Below are positions 1-11,868 of a DNA stretch of 64,000 nucleotides, one piece after another; the first letter of the stretch is position 1; every line of letters begins with the position of its first letter. Below the pieces are notes generated by a model that saw only the letters and a program-made list of their open reading frames with translations, did no database searches and had not been told where the DNA came from. The stretch comes from Nyssa sinensis (Eukaryota; Streptophyta; Magnoliopsida; Cornales; Nyssaceae). The translations under genes were made by a program, and so were the position numbers. The DNA lies in the NCBI GenBank assembly GCA_008638375.1, contig CM018038.1, forward strand, positions 18,483,485 through 18,547,484, given 5' to 3'.

Positions 1-2628
1 TATATAATTTGAGTACGGTATATAAATATATATAGGGTAAATAGAATAATATGTATATATATATATATATAAGAAAATTTGTGAGGTGTCTTTGGTGCTC
101 GGGTATGCTGCCACCGCAGCTACAGGTGGCAAGGGCCACCGACTGAGGGTCGGTTAAAGAATAGAGAAGGTAATTGAAGAGAGAAAAAAATAGAACCAGT
201 CTTAGAGATAGAAAGAGAAAACCGAAAATTGAGGTGTAGAAATTGCTTGAGAACAGGTAAACCCCTACGTCTTTGTTCTTTAAATTCATTTTGTATAATT
301 ATAGAATTGTTTACTGGAATTGTAAGATCTGAAACAAAGAAGGAAAAACAAAAGAAAAAGAAAGAAATTGAGTTCGGTTGAAATGGTGACTTTAAATAGG
401 CGAACCCAAGTGGAAAACTGAACCATAGGATGGATAGGAAAAGTCTCTAGGGACCCAACGCACTTCGAATCAGCTTAAATGGTCAAGAAATGGCCATTCT
501 GTGGCCAGTTATCCCCTCACCGGTGCAACGCCGGAAACTGGAAATGGGTGCGTGAAACCGGTGGTGTTGGAGGTTAAAACCGGTCCTAAAAGGTTCCTTA
601 CAATGTTAGATTTCATTTGGAACGAAAACAGTAAATTTTGGTCGTGAAATCGCTAAGATCCGTGAGGAAATTCGCTATTCCGGCGACCGTGGCCGGAAAA
701 CCCCACCGGAGAAGACAACCGGAGTATCGGGGGCTTCTCGGGTCAAGATGAGATCGGGTCTGGGTCGGGTCGGGTTGAGATCCGACCGACCGCAATACAG
801 ATCCAACACTGTGTCGTTTTGAATGTGAAATTAAAATTAATTGGGCTTGTTTGGTCACGGGTATAAGGGATTGGAATTGGGTTGGAGTTGTCCAAACCGT
901 GGATAAAGTGAGAAAATTGGATATGTTAATCCGGTTCTCTAAATTTAACTGAACCGTTTGGTTCAGTGAAGAACCGAACCGGTTAGGGTTTCTAGTCAGT
1001 AAACCCAATGGTTCAGACCGCAACTCTGGCTAATTATATTATGACCCCAAAAGTTTTGAATAATTACACTAAGGCCCAATAGAAAAATGTACATTTTACA
1101 ATATTACCCCTGACTCAAAAATGGGTCAAACGAGGTCCAAATAAGGTAAATGATTAGTCAATTTTTATTATCTCGGATGCTCTGAGTCCAATGGTGAGGT
1201 CCGTTTCACGAGACGGAGTCCCGAAAAGTTACAACTTGTAAAAAATGACCAAAATACCCCTGCTTCATAAGTAAGTCAAATGGACTCCGATTAAATTAAA
1301 GAACTAGTGAATTTTTATTATTCCGAACCCTATGGACTCAATGGTGAAGTCTAAATTGGCATTAGAGATACTTAAGATGACGAGACGTAAGATTGATGAA
1401 TCAACATTTATTCTGAAACACGTTTATTGATATATAGGGAACTTGAAGGGGAAGGGCCCACTCACGAATTTCTAAGCTAAGATTTCATTAGAGGTAAGTA
1501 GATACCCTTTCTCTTCCATGTGGTGTTATCAAGCCAAGTTCATTATTTTACTGCCAAAATTGTACTCCTGAGCGTATCTGATGTTATTGTCTCCACAATG
1601 TGATATTGTTCTATCTGGTGGACATTGACTTATTGTTGTACCATTGTTATCATGTTGAACCGTACTTTCAAATGCCTATTGTTATGTTTCTATGGACTGA
1701 TGATATTCCATTTTATATACTCTTATGGAATCATTTATGATCATGAAATGTTTAAGTATACTGGAGTTGTGCTCAGTCACAATATCCATCCGATGCTTTT
1801 AAATACACTGAAGACCTTCGGGTCGAGTCCGTGAACGGACATATGGCCATACACTGGAATGCACTGAAGGGGGTAAACCGGGCCCCCAAAGACCGAGGGC
1901 AAATCAAGCCCTGACACAGAACAAAAGCATCTCTTATATGATTGCTCAACTAAAATTGTTGAGTTACATTGTTTTTGTGATTATCTTGTATTGCGAGATA
2001 TTTCTTTATTGATTTATTGTGATCAATTATAATGGCAGTACTTTCTTGTTATTGTATTATCGTCGAGAATTTCAGAACATTGTTATGCCATTCCTACTGA
2101 TTACAGATTGTGATTTCACTATTCATTTGCCATCATGACAATTGTTCCCATTGGCTATCATAGCATCTTATTTTTTTATGATTGGCTATCATATTCTTAT
2201 TCTTGGATTCATATTCTTTTATGATCCTCGATACCAGTGTCGGAGATCTGTATTTACTTGCTGGGCTCTTGTAGCTCATTCCACCCTACTTACCCCTTTT
2301 CAGGTAATGACACTGCAAGACCCCAATAGGAGTCTGGAAGCATAGGGGGATATTTTGAAGAATTGTATCAGACTATGTTTTAATTCTCCCATGTATTCAC
2401 CACCCACGGGTGCTGGTTATGTTTAGTTTTGACTTGGTACTGTAAAACCATATGATGTAGGTTAAGACTTCCGCTGACTATTGTAGTGATAAACTTCCGT
2501 TGTTATTGTTTTAAGAATTTGGTACTTTGCATATTAGTTCTATGATACAGGAATGGAAAAAGTAGGGACGGCCTTAGGGTCGGCCCCGCGACACGAAATC
2601 CGCATAGGGTGGGTTTCGGGTCGTGACA
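1..2628 (+). repeat. 5' LTR of element A (left end outside window)
   Basis: Colinear with the complete LTR at 7355-10139 (offset 7511 after a microsatellite indel). It ends in TCGTGACA directly before the primer-binding site. About 160 bp of its start lies outside the window. It holds AT microsatellite near 20-75 and, around 1160-1370, two diverged copies of a module (centred on CCAATGGTGAGGTCC) found in all the related LTRs here. The open frames inside occur identically in both LTRs and are not regarded as genes. Confidence 0.95.
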
Positions 2629-2631
2629 GCT

Positions 2632-2644
2632 TGGTATCAGAGCT
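2632..2644 (+). other. Primer-binding site of element A (initiator-Met tRNA type)
   Basis: TGGTATCAGAGCT begins three bases after the LTR end. It is complementary to the 3' end of plant initiator methionine tRNA, the usual primer for first-strand synthesis in this family. Confidence 0.9.
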
Positions 2645-2790
2645 ATAGGTCCGATTGTGAGTCATGGGAGATAGGACTAGAATTAGAATGGTTAGATAAA
2701 ACTGACGTTTATGTTCTAGAGGCATTGGTTGTTATCTTACACATTAACTGATCCTCTCATTGGTTACCTTCATTGGTTATTCTTACAGAC

Positions 2791-5097
2791 ATGGTAAACA
2801 CAAGGCAAGGTCCGTTGCCTATGGAGCGTCTGGAACAGTTGGAAAGGTTGATGCAGGGCGTCATTGAGTCGTTGCCACGGGTGCAGGCCGGTATTGATCG
2901 GCCGGTACAACTGGAACAACAGGAGCAGCCTATCAATATAGGCGGCAACATAGGTGGTCATCAGGGGAACGAGCGAGACCCTGCATACTTATATGAACGT
3001 TTTCAGAAAATGAAACCTCCGATATTTGATGGTACGGGTGGGGCCACCAAAGCTGAAGAGTGGATGTTAGAAATGAACAGGATTTATGAGATCCTGATGT
3101 GTACTGACATTCAGAAAGTGGCCTATACCACATATATGCTCAAGGGAATGGCCCATAAGTGGTGGATAAATGAGAAGACCAGAGAACCAGGGATGAACTG
3201 GCAGAGGTTTACCGAGATCTTCTACAAGAAGTACTTTTCCCAAGAAGTACAAAACCGAAAAGTTGCTGAGTTCATGACATTGCATCAGGGAAATTTGACG
3301 GTGGAGCAGTACGAGGCCACATTTACTGAATTGGCCAGGTTTGCCCCAGAGGCTATCAATAATGAGAATCAAAAAGCTCGCAAGTTTGAGGAGGGATTGA
3401 GGTGGTCCATCAAGGATAGACTGGTGCCCCATCGTCTGGCTACTTACGATGATGTGGTAGAGACAGCTCGGATCATAGAGAGGAGTGGCGAGGAATTCGC
3501 CAAGAGAAGGGGGAATCAGAAACAGGGAGGTAATCAGAATAAGAGGCAAGGGCCTTCTTCTTCCGGACTGGGACTCACATTTACCAGACCTGGAGCTGTG
3601 TCACAAGCAACAGGGTTCGGTCAGAAGAAACAGGGCAACACTAAAGAGGGTGCAATCAAATGCCCTCGTTGCGAGAAGGTCCATAAAGGCCAGTGCCTCA
3701 AGGATAGCAATATTTGTTACTACTGTGGCCAGGAAGGACATTTTGCGAGGGATTGCCCCAAGAAGGGTCAGGCCACGACAAGTGCTACGTCGGTTAAAGC
3801 GCCGGGACCTGGAGCAGCAGCACCTAGATCTCAGATCCAGAGGAGTGGACAAGGAAGCGTCCAGCAGCAAGCAGGACGGGTTTTCTCCATCGTGCCAGGA
3901 GACATGCAGGCTACAACCTCTGTAGTCGCAGGTACTCTTTTAGTCTGCTCACAGCCTGCTCGTGTTTTATTTGACACTGGATCTACACATTCATTTATAT
4001 CCCCTACATATGCTGCTAGATTGAACATAGTGACAGAACCCTTAGGATATTTACTGAATGTTTCTATACCATCGGGGAAATCTTTGTTGGGAGATACCAT
4101 GTATAAGAATTGTGCAATACAGATTGGGGATATACAATTGCTAGCTGACCTGATACCATTGGGAATTTGTGGGTTTGATGTTATCCTTGGAATGGACTGG
4201 CTGGCTGCCAACTACGCCACGATAGACTGTGAGGCCAAGCGAGTTCTCATACAAAATCCTCAATTTCCGATAGTTGATTTTAAAGGGACAGGGGTGGCTT
4301 CACCACCCTACTTTGTTTCCTCCATCCAGGCTAGGCGTCTGCTTCGCAAGGGATGCCACGGGTTCTTATGTAGTGTCCAAAATGTTGATTCACAGCAGCC
4401 TGAACTAGGGAAGATTCCTATTGCCAGGGAATTTCCCGAGGTATTTCTGGATGATCTTCCGGGGATGCCCATAGATAGGGAGATAGAGTTTTGCATTGAT
4501 ATATTGCCAGGCACTACACCAATATCCAAAACCCCATATAGGATGGCACCAGCAGAATTAAAAGAGCTGAAGCTCCAGTTACAGGAATTATTGGACAAAG
4601 GTTTTATACGACCTAGTTCATCACCATGGGGTGCACCTGTATTGTTTGTAAAGAAAAAGGATGGAACCATGAGGTTATGTATTGACTATCGTGAACTGAA
4701 CAAGGTTACCGTCAAGAACAGGTATCCACTGCCTAGAATAGATGATCTGTTCGATCAGTTGAAGGGGGCTCAAGTATTCTCGAAGATTGACCTGAGATCC
4801 GGTTATCACCAGCTGAAGGTCAAGCCCGCTGATATTCAGAAGACGGCATTTAGAACACGGTATGGACATTATGAGTTTCTTGTTATGCCATTTGGGGTGA
4901 CTAATGCCCCAGCTGCATTTATGGATATGATGAACCGTGTATTCAAGCCGTACTTGGATGACTTCGTGATTGTGTTCATAGATGATATCTTGGTTTATTC
5001 TAAGAGCCAGGAAGAACACGAGGTACATCTGAGGAGAGTTCTACAGAAGCTAGAGGAGCAGAAGTTGTACGCTAAGTTGAAGAAGTGTGAGTTCTAG
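2791..5097 (+). pseudogene. gag-protease-RT part of element A polyprotein, ended by an in-frame amber codon
   Basis: The best start is ATG 2791 (MVNTRQG...). Gag capsid-like region at about residues 60-225; Cys-rich CPRC...C near 290 and CCHC zinc knuckle [14 protein letters not shown] near 309; aspartic protease [11 protein letters not shown] near 394; reverse transcriptase with [10 protein letters not shown] near 645 and catalytic FIDD near 729. The frame stops at TAG 5095-5097 inside KKCEF*L, where relatives have Trp. The same frame resumes immediately, so this is one point mutation in an otherwise open polyprotein. All catalytic motifs look intact, consistent with the near-identical LTRs. 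Confidence 0.93.
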
Positions 5098-7272
5098 CTC
5101 CCTAGTATAGCCTTTCTGGGACACGTGATCAGTAAGGAAGGAATCTCTGTCGATTCAAAAAAGATTGAAGCAATTATGAATTGGCCTCAACCCACTAGCG
5201 TCACAGAAGTGCGAAGTTTCATGGGGTTAGCAGGCTACTATAGGAGATTTGTGAAAGACTTCTCCAAGATAGCTACGCCAATTACCCAACTGACTAGGAA
5301 GGGTGTTCCTTTTGATTGGACCGAGGAGCAAGAGAGAAGTTTTCAAGAATTGAAGGAGCGTCTAGTTACAGCTCCTATATTAACAGTGCCGGATGGAACT
5401 GACGGGTTTGTGATTTATAGTGATGCCTCATTCAAAGGCTTGGGGTGTGTGTTGATGCAGAATGGAAAGGTGATAGCGTATGCTTCACGACAGTTGAGAC
5501 CCCACGAGGGAAACTATCCGACACACGATCTCGAGCTGGCAGCTATTGTCTTCGCCTTGAAAATGTGGAGGCATTACTTGTATGGAACCACGTGTGAGAT
5601 CTTTACTGACCATAAGAGCCTTAAGTATCTGTTTACACAGAAAGAGCTCAATATGAGACAGCGCCGTTGGTTGGAACTGTTAAAGGACTATGAGGTCAGC
5701 ATACAATACCACCCGGGGAAAGCAAATGTGGTAGCTGATGCTCTGAGTAGAAAGTCATCAGGAAGTATGGCTTGCCTGTTAACAATACAGACAGAGATAC
5801 TGAAGGACTTGGAAAGTATGGAAATAGAGGTAATTTTGCCCATCTCTGAGGCAAGATGTGCCAACGTCACAATCAGTCTATCGATTGTGGACAAGATCAA
5901 AGAGCAGCAAACTCATGATGAGAAGTTGACTAAGCTTCGTCAAGAAGCCGAGACAGGCATTGACTCCGAGTTTACTGTACAAGAGGGGATGTTGTGCTAC
6001 CAGGGTAGGATCTGCGTACCCGACATGCCCGAGCTCAAGAAAGAGATCCTGAATGAGGCACACAGTTCAAGATTCGCTTTGCATCCAGGGAGCACCAAAA
6101 TGTATCACAATGTTAAAGGTACTTATTGGTGGTCTGGGATGAAGCGGGATATAGCCAAGTACATATTACAATGTGTCGAGTGCCAGCGGGTCAAGGTAGA
6201 GCACCAGAAGCCGGGAGGACTTTTGCAGTCGCTACCTATTCCTGAGTGGAAATGGGAACACATTACAATGGACTTTGTGTCAGGGTTACCAAAGACAGTA
6301 AGAGGGAATGATTCGATATGGGTGATCGTGGATAGGTTGACTAAAACAGCGCATTTCCTGGCAACTAAAACGACACAAAGCCTACAGCGACTAGCCGAGT
6401 TATACATCCGAGAGATTGTTAGACTTCATGGAATTCCAGTCTCAATTGTATCTGATAGAGATCCACGGTTTGTGTCAAGATTCTGGAGAGGTCTACAGAG
6501 TGCTATGGGTACGGAGCTGAGTTTTAGCACTGCATACCATCCTGAGACTGATGGACAGTCAGAAAGAACAATACAAACTTTAGAGGACTTGTTACGTTTC
6601 TGTGTCATAGATTTTAAAGGAAGTTGGGAAGATCAGTTGCCCTTGGTAGAATTCACATACAATAATAGCTATCAAGTTAGTATCGGTATGGCACCATATG
6701 AGGCGTTATACGGCAGGAAGTGTCGATCACCGCTGTGCTGGACAGAGGTGGGTGAAAGGAAACTCTATGGGCCAGAAATAGTAGAACAGACTACCGGGAA
6801 AATACAACTGATCAAGCAACGTTTACTAGCAACTCAAAGTCGACAGAAAAGCTATGCGAATGTTCACCGACGAGAGTTGCAGTTCACAGTGGGCGATTAC
6901 GTGTTTGTGAAAGTGTCGCCCATGAAGGGAGTGGTGAGGTTTGGCAAACGAGGGAAGCTAGGGCCAAGGTATATTGGACCATTCAGGATCATGGGGAGAA
7001 TTGGGCCTGTAGCCTACCAACTTGTCTTACCTCCGGAGTTAGCACATGTACATGACATATTCCATGTTTCAATGTTAAGGAAATGTGTACAGAGTGAAGA
7101 CCAGGTAATTAAACATGAGCCTCTAGATGTTCAGGAGGATCTGAGCTATAGAACACCCAGTGCAGATTTTGGATCATCGAGATCAGGTTCTACGGAACAA
7201 GACTATTCCATTAGTCAAAGTCCTGTGGAGGAACCATCAGATAGAAGAAGCTACCTGGGAGCGGGAAGATGA
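5098..7272 (+). pseudogene. RT thumb, RNase H and integrase of element A (same frame after the stop)
   Basis: Continues the frame of the upstream segment. RNase H has Asp in DASFKGLG (about 5421), Glu in LELAA, Asp in TDHKSL and Asp in VADALSRK. Integrase has the zinc module H-H-C-C (about 6061-6183) and catalytic Asp in MDFVSGLP (6272), Asp in SDRDPRF (6453) and Glu in GQSERT (about 6562). The GPY/F-type C-terminal module contains GPRYIGPF (about 6961-6984), followed by [13 protein letters not shown]. The last 40 residues (after about 7150) are out of frame relative to relatives, so the annotated end at 7272 is not the ancestral one. Confidence 0.92.
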
Positions 7273-7306
7273 CATACGCGCCAAATATCCGCAATTATTT
7301 TCATAG
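7150..7306 (+). pseudogene. Out-of-frame chromodomain of element A
   Basis: Read in the next frame, 7150-7303 encodes a chromodomain-like tail ([15 protein letters not shown], then [12 protein letters not shown]) ending at TAG 7304-7306. The homologous site in element D reads AGTTATATAGAG and here AGCTATAGAA, so a 2-bp loss in a TA run near 7147 explains the shift. Chromodomains at the integrase C-terminus are proposed to steer insertion to heterochromatin. A translated product of A would lack it. Confidence 0.85.
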
Positions 7307-7317
7307 TCGTGTATGCT

Positions 7318-7354
7318 AAGTTTGGGGACAAACTTATTTTTAAGGGGGTAAGGA
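7318..7354 (+). other. Pre-PPT hairpin and polypurine tract of element A
   Basis: Perfect inverted repeat AAGTTTG-GGGA-CAAACTT (7318-7335), then TTTTTAAGGGGGTAAGGA abutting the LTR start TGTAATACCCC at 7355. The purine run is the expected plus-strand primer. The hairpin is also present in elements B (10518-10535, minus) and D (20930-20947), including in B where no coding sequence survives. Confidence 0.8.
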
Positions 7355-10139
7355 TGTAATACCCCGACCCGGGGTACGGCACAAATATCGAGGTAAGTCG
7401 ATACAATAATAAAACCCGAACTGTTTTAAGTTATGTTGCATAATTAAATGGATATGTGTATATGAATATGTATGCACAATAATGTATTAGGTGTTCTCAT
7501 GAATACATATGTATATATATAATTTGAGTACGGTATATAAATATATATAGGGTAAATAGAATAATATGTATATATATATATAAGAAAATTGGTGAGGTGT
7601 CTTTGGTGCTCGGGTATGCTGCCACCGCAGCTACAGGTGGCAAGGGCCACCGACTGAGGGTCGGTTAAAGAATAGAGAAGGTAATTGAAGAGAGAAAAAA
7701 ATAGAACCAGTCTTAGAGATAGAAAGAGAAAACCGAAAATTGAGGTGTAGAAATTGCTTGAGAACAGGTAAACCCCTACGTCTTTGTTCTTTAAATTCAT
7801 TTTGTATAATTATAGAATTGTTTACTGGAATTGTAAGATCTGAAACAAAGAAGGAAAAACAAAAGAAAAAGAAAGAAATTGAGTTCGGTTGAAATGGTGA
7901 CTTTAAATAGGCGAACCCAAGTGGAAAACTGAACCATAGGATGGATAGGAAAAGTCTCTAGGGACCCAACGCACTTCGAATCAGCTTAAATGGTCAAGAA
8001 ATGGCCATTCTGTGGCCAGTTATCCCCTCACCGGTGCAACGCCGGAAACTGGAAATGGGTGCGTGAAACCGGTGGTGTTGGAGGTTAAAACCGGTCCTAA
8101 AAGGTTCCTTACAATGTTAGATTTCATTTGGAACGAAAACAGTAAATTTTGGTCGTGAAATCGCTAAGATCCGTGAGGAAATTCGCTATTCCGGCGACCG
8201 TGGCCGGAAAACCCCACCGGAGAAGACAACCGGAGTATCGGGGGCTTCTCGGGTCAAGATGAGATCGGGTCTGGGTCGGGTCGGGTTGAGATCCGACCGA
8301 CCGCAATACAGATCCAACACTGTGTCGTTTTGAATGTGAAATTAAAATTAATTGGGCTTGTTTGGTCACGGGTATAAAGGATTGGAATTGGGTTGGAGTT
8401 GTCCAAACCGTGGATAAAGTGAGAAAATTGGATATGTTAATCCGGTTCTCTAAATTTAACTGAACCGTTTGGTTCAGTGAAGAACCGAACCGGTTAGGGT
8501 TTCTAGTCAGTAAACCCAATGGTTCAGACCGCAACTCTGGCTAATTATATTATGACCCCAAAAGTTTTGAATAATTACACTAAGGCCCAATAGAAAAATG
8601 TACATTTTACAATATTACCCCTGACTCAAAAATGGGTCAAACGAGGTCCAAATAAGGTAAATGATTAGTCAATTTTTATTATCTCGGATGCTCTGAGTCC
8701 AATGGTGAGGTCCGTTTCACGAGACGGAGTCCCGAAAAGTTACAACTTGTAAAAAATGACCAAAATACCCCTGCTTCATAAGTAAGTCAAATGGACTCCG
8801 ATTAAATTAAAGAACTAGTGAATTTTTATTATTCCGAACCCTATGGACTCAATGGTGAAGTCTAAATTGGCATTAGAGATACTTAAGATGACGAGACGTA
8901 AGATTGATGAATCAACATTTATTCTGAAACACGTTTATTGATATATAGGGAACTTGAAGGGGAAGGGCCCACTCACGAATTTCTAAGCTAAGATTTCATT
9001 AGAGGTAAGTAGATACCCTTTCTCTTCCATGTGGTGTTATCAAGCCAAGTTCATTATTTTACTGCCAAAATTGTACTCCTGAGCGTATCTGATGTTATTG
9101 TCTCCACAATGTGATATTGTTCTATCTGGTGGACATTGACTTATTGTTGTACCATTGTTATCATGTTGAACCGTACTTTCAAATGCCTATTGTTATGTTT
9201 CTATGGACTGATGATATTCCATTTTATATACTCTTATGGAATCATTTATGATCATGAAATGTTTAAGTATACTGGAGTTGTGCTCAGTCACAATATCCAT
9301 CCGATGCTTTTAAATACACTGAAGACCTTCGGGTCGAGTCCGTGAACGGACATATGGCCATACACTGGAATGCACTGAAGGGGGTAAACCGGGCCCCCAA
9401 AGACCGAGGGCAAATCAAGCCCTGACACAGAACAAAAGCATCTCTTATATGATTGCTCAACTAAAATTGTTGAGTTACATTGTTTTTGTGATTATCTTGT
9501 ATTGCGAGATATTTCTTTATTGATTTATTGTGATCAATTATAATGGCAGTACTTTCTTGTTATTGTATTATCATCGAGAATTTCAGAACATTGTTATGCC
9601 ATTCCTACTGATTACAGATTGTGATTTCACTATTCATTTGCCATCATGACAATTGTTCCCATTGGCTATCATAGCATCTTATTTTTTTATGATTGGCTAT
9701 CATATTCTTATTCTTGGATTCATATTCTTTTATGATCCTCGATACCAGTGTCGGAGATCTGTATTTACTTGCTGGGCTCTTGTAGCTCATTCCACCCTAC
9801 TTACCCCTTTTCAGGTAATGACACTGCAAGACCCCAATAGGAGTCTGGAAGCATAGGGGGATATTTTGAAGAATTGTATCAGACTATGTTTTAATTCTCC
9901 CATGTATTCACCACCCACGGGTGCTGGTTATGTTTAGTTTTGACTTGGTACTGTAAAACCATATGATGTAGGTTAAGACTTCCGCTGACTATTGTAGTGA
10001 TAAACTTCCGTTGTTATTGTTTTAAGAATTTGGTACTTTGCATATTAGTTCTATGATACAGGAATGGAAAAAGTAGGGACGGCCTTAGGGTCGGCCCCGC
10101 GACACGAAATCCGCATAGGGTGGGTTTCGGGTCGTGACA
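7355..10139 (+). repeat. 3' LTR of element A (complete, 2785 bp)
   Basis: Starts TGTAATACCCCGACCCGG after the PPT and ends GGGTTTCGGGTCGTGACA, with canonical TG...CA termini. It is almost identical to 1-2628. The flanking ATAAT at 10140-10144 is the right copy of the presumed target duplication; the left copy is outside the window. Confidence 0.96.
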
Positions 10140-10498
10140 ATAATTATGTATAAATACATAATTTATACCTATCTTATACATATATATACTTTCATATATA
10201 CATGTATATACCATTTTTTGAGCACATATACATACCTTGATATTTAATGAACTATGCATGTGTATGTACGTATGCATGCATGGGTTGCCTGCATGCACGC
10301 TTTTTGAGGTAAGGTTCTGAGTTGCTCGGGTACTGCCCGACATTGACTGTTTAACTGTCACTATTCTTTTTCTAAAAACTGTATCGTTCATATGATAAAA
10401 TGATTTAGAGCTCTAAACAGCTCGGGTACAACTGCTAGTACAATACCTGACCCGGTCTACCTCAGTATAAGTGCCCTATCCCGGGTCGGGATATCACA
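10140..10498 (-). repeat. 3' LTR fragment of element B
   Basis: Reverse complement begins TGTGATATCCCGACCCGGG at 10498 and runs left to the insertion point of A. The remainder should lie left of the window. It matches 19023-19381. Confidence 0.92.
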
Positions 10499-11868
10499 TT
10501 CTTACCCCCTTAAAAATAAGTTTGTCCCCAAACTTAGTGGTTCTGACTTCGGGGTTTTTGGGATCTCTTTAACTTTGTGGTATAACTCGGACAGGTGTTT
10601 TACAGAAAAATGTTCTACTGAGAATCAAGTTTTACTGTCACATCAAATCAAGTTTTAAAGTTACATATATCAATAAGTTTATCAACTTTCTTGTACTTAC
10701 CCCCTTTTGAGTTCCCTTAAGACTGGAACTCAAAACTATCTCTCGTGTCTTGATTCATTTTTACATGAATTTTCTTTTAGAATATCTAAGTATTCTAATC
10801 AAATGTCACCTGTCACGATTTCTACCATTTAAAGTGTTTCTGTTCTGTCTAGATGTTGCCATCATTTCTACTACTCCTCCAGAGTATCACTATTCCATTT
10901 AGATATTACTATCAAATCTACTGCTTTTCAAACCGACACAATTTCTAATTTTATGTAACCTTCTAACTTTCAATATAAACTAACTGTTTCCCTCGTTCAT
11001 TATGGAACATCAATTTTCATAATATAGAGCAATCATCTAATCACGAACATCAAGTTCATAGTCTATAAACAAAAATTCAATTCTCAACAGTTCTTTTAAC
11101 ATCTAACAATCATCAAATTGTTACTCAATAGATATCAAGTGCATGCTTCCATAAGATAGTAAAATCATCATGGATCACCATTTACTTTTCATCTTGGTTG
11201 TTCAATAATCATCAATTTTATCAGAACATGTAGTCTTTTTCTAACAACTAGTTAACCTCGAGTATCTTAACTTGCTTTCCACCTTCTAACAATTCACAAT
11301 TCACAATCATGTAATTGTTTTCAAATCATTAAGTTCTTTCTCAGATTAGCTAATAACTGTACACTTATGATCTGTACTTCATATACTCTATGTATATCAT
11401 TCCACTACTAATGACTTTCTCCAATATAAGTATCCTTTAACAATGACTCTAAGAGTCGCTAGTCATTCTATCTCGTTTATCAAGTAAACATTTATATCTA
11501 TAACATCATGTAGTTCATTCTAAAGGTTATCAATCTTTGAATTTATTTTTTTCTCCTCAATCATTTTCTTCATAGAAAATTGAACAATTAACATATAACT
11601 TAGGGTTCTGTCTTTATATTCTACTAGCAGTTCAATTTCTCAATCAATCTAGTAATAATTGTAGAAAGCATAATCAATACATAAGCTAGCAGATAGGTAT
11701 GCCTTAACTAACTGGAAAAATACCTGCGATGCACCAATAGCCAAATCATCTCCCAAAATTACTTGCTGTAAAAGATCAACGATTAACATTTATATAATAG
11801 TTTATCTATCATGTCAGACTCTATCTACTGACTGACTCTACTTGGACATTTTTAATACTAGTACCTTA
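10499..11868 (-). other. Non-coding interior of element B
   Basis: Only the terminal 40 bp next to the 3' LTR (hairpin plus GGGGGTAAG purine run on the minus strand) resembles the coding elements A and D. The rest is AT-rich, with repeated ATCAATTTTCAT-like words and no gag, RT or integrase motif in any frame that I can see. Confidence 0.7.

Larger units (their letters stand above)
1..10139 (+). mobile_element. Ty3/gypsy chromovirus, Tekay-like (element A)
   Basis: LTR retrotransposon in the order LTR, PBS, gag, protease, RT, RNase H, integrase, chromodomain remnant, PPT, LTR. The left LTR is cut by the window edge and the right LTR is complete. Aligned by eye over 2.6 kb, the LTRs differ by about three substitutions (near 87, 877 and 2062 of the left copy) and a TA-microsatellite length change, so insertion was recent. 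The right flank (ATAAT from 10140) continues into the LTR of element B at a point matching 19023 of B's other LTR, so A is nested in B. Lineage is assigned from domain order, the chromodomain remnant and the LTR termini; Tekay/Del is the likeliest clade. Confidence 0.93.

Noticed and set aside
613..1023. 136-residue minus-strand frame in both A LTRs (also 8124-8534)
   Set aside because: Lies entirely in LTR sequence, has low-complexity composition and no recognisable domain. Presence twice only reflects LTR duplication.
1625..2345. Short plus-strand frames in the A LTR (also 9136-9856)
   Set aside because: LTR leader sequence rich in T, hydrophobic by composition. No homologue-like motif.
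5095..5097. Programmed amber readthrough between RT and RNase H of element A
   Set aside because: The stop falls inside the RT connection at a conserved Trp position, not at a gag-pol boundary, and no readthrough context is apparent. A point mutation is simpler.
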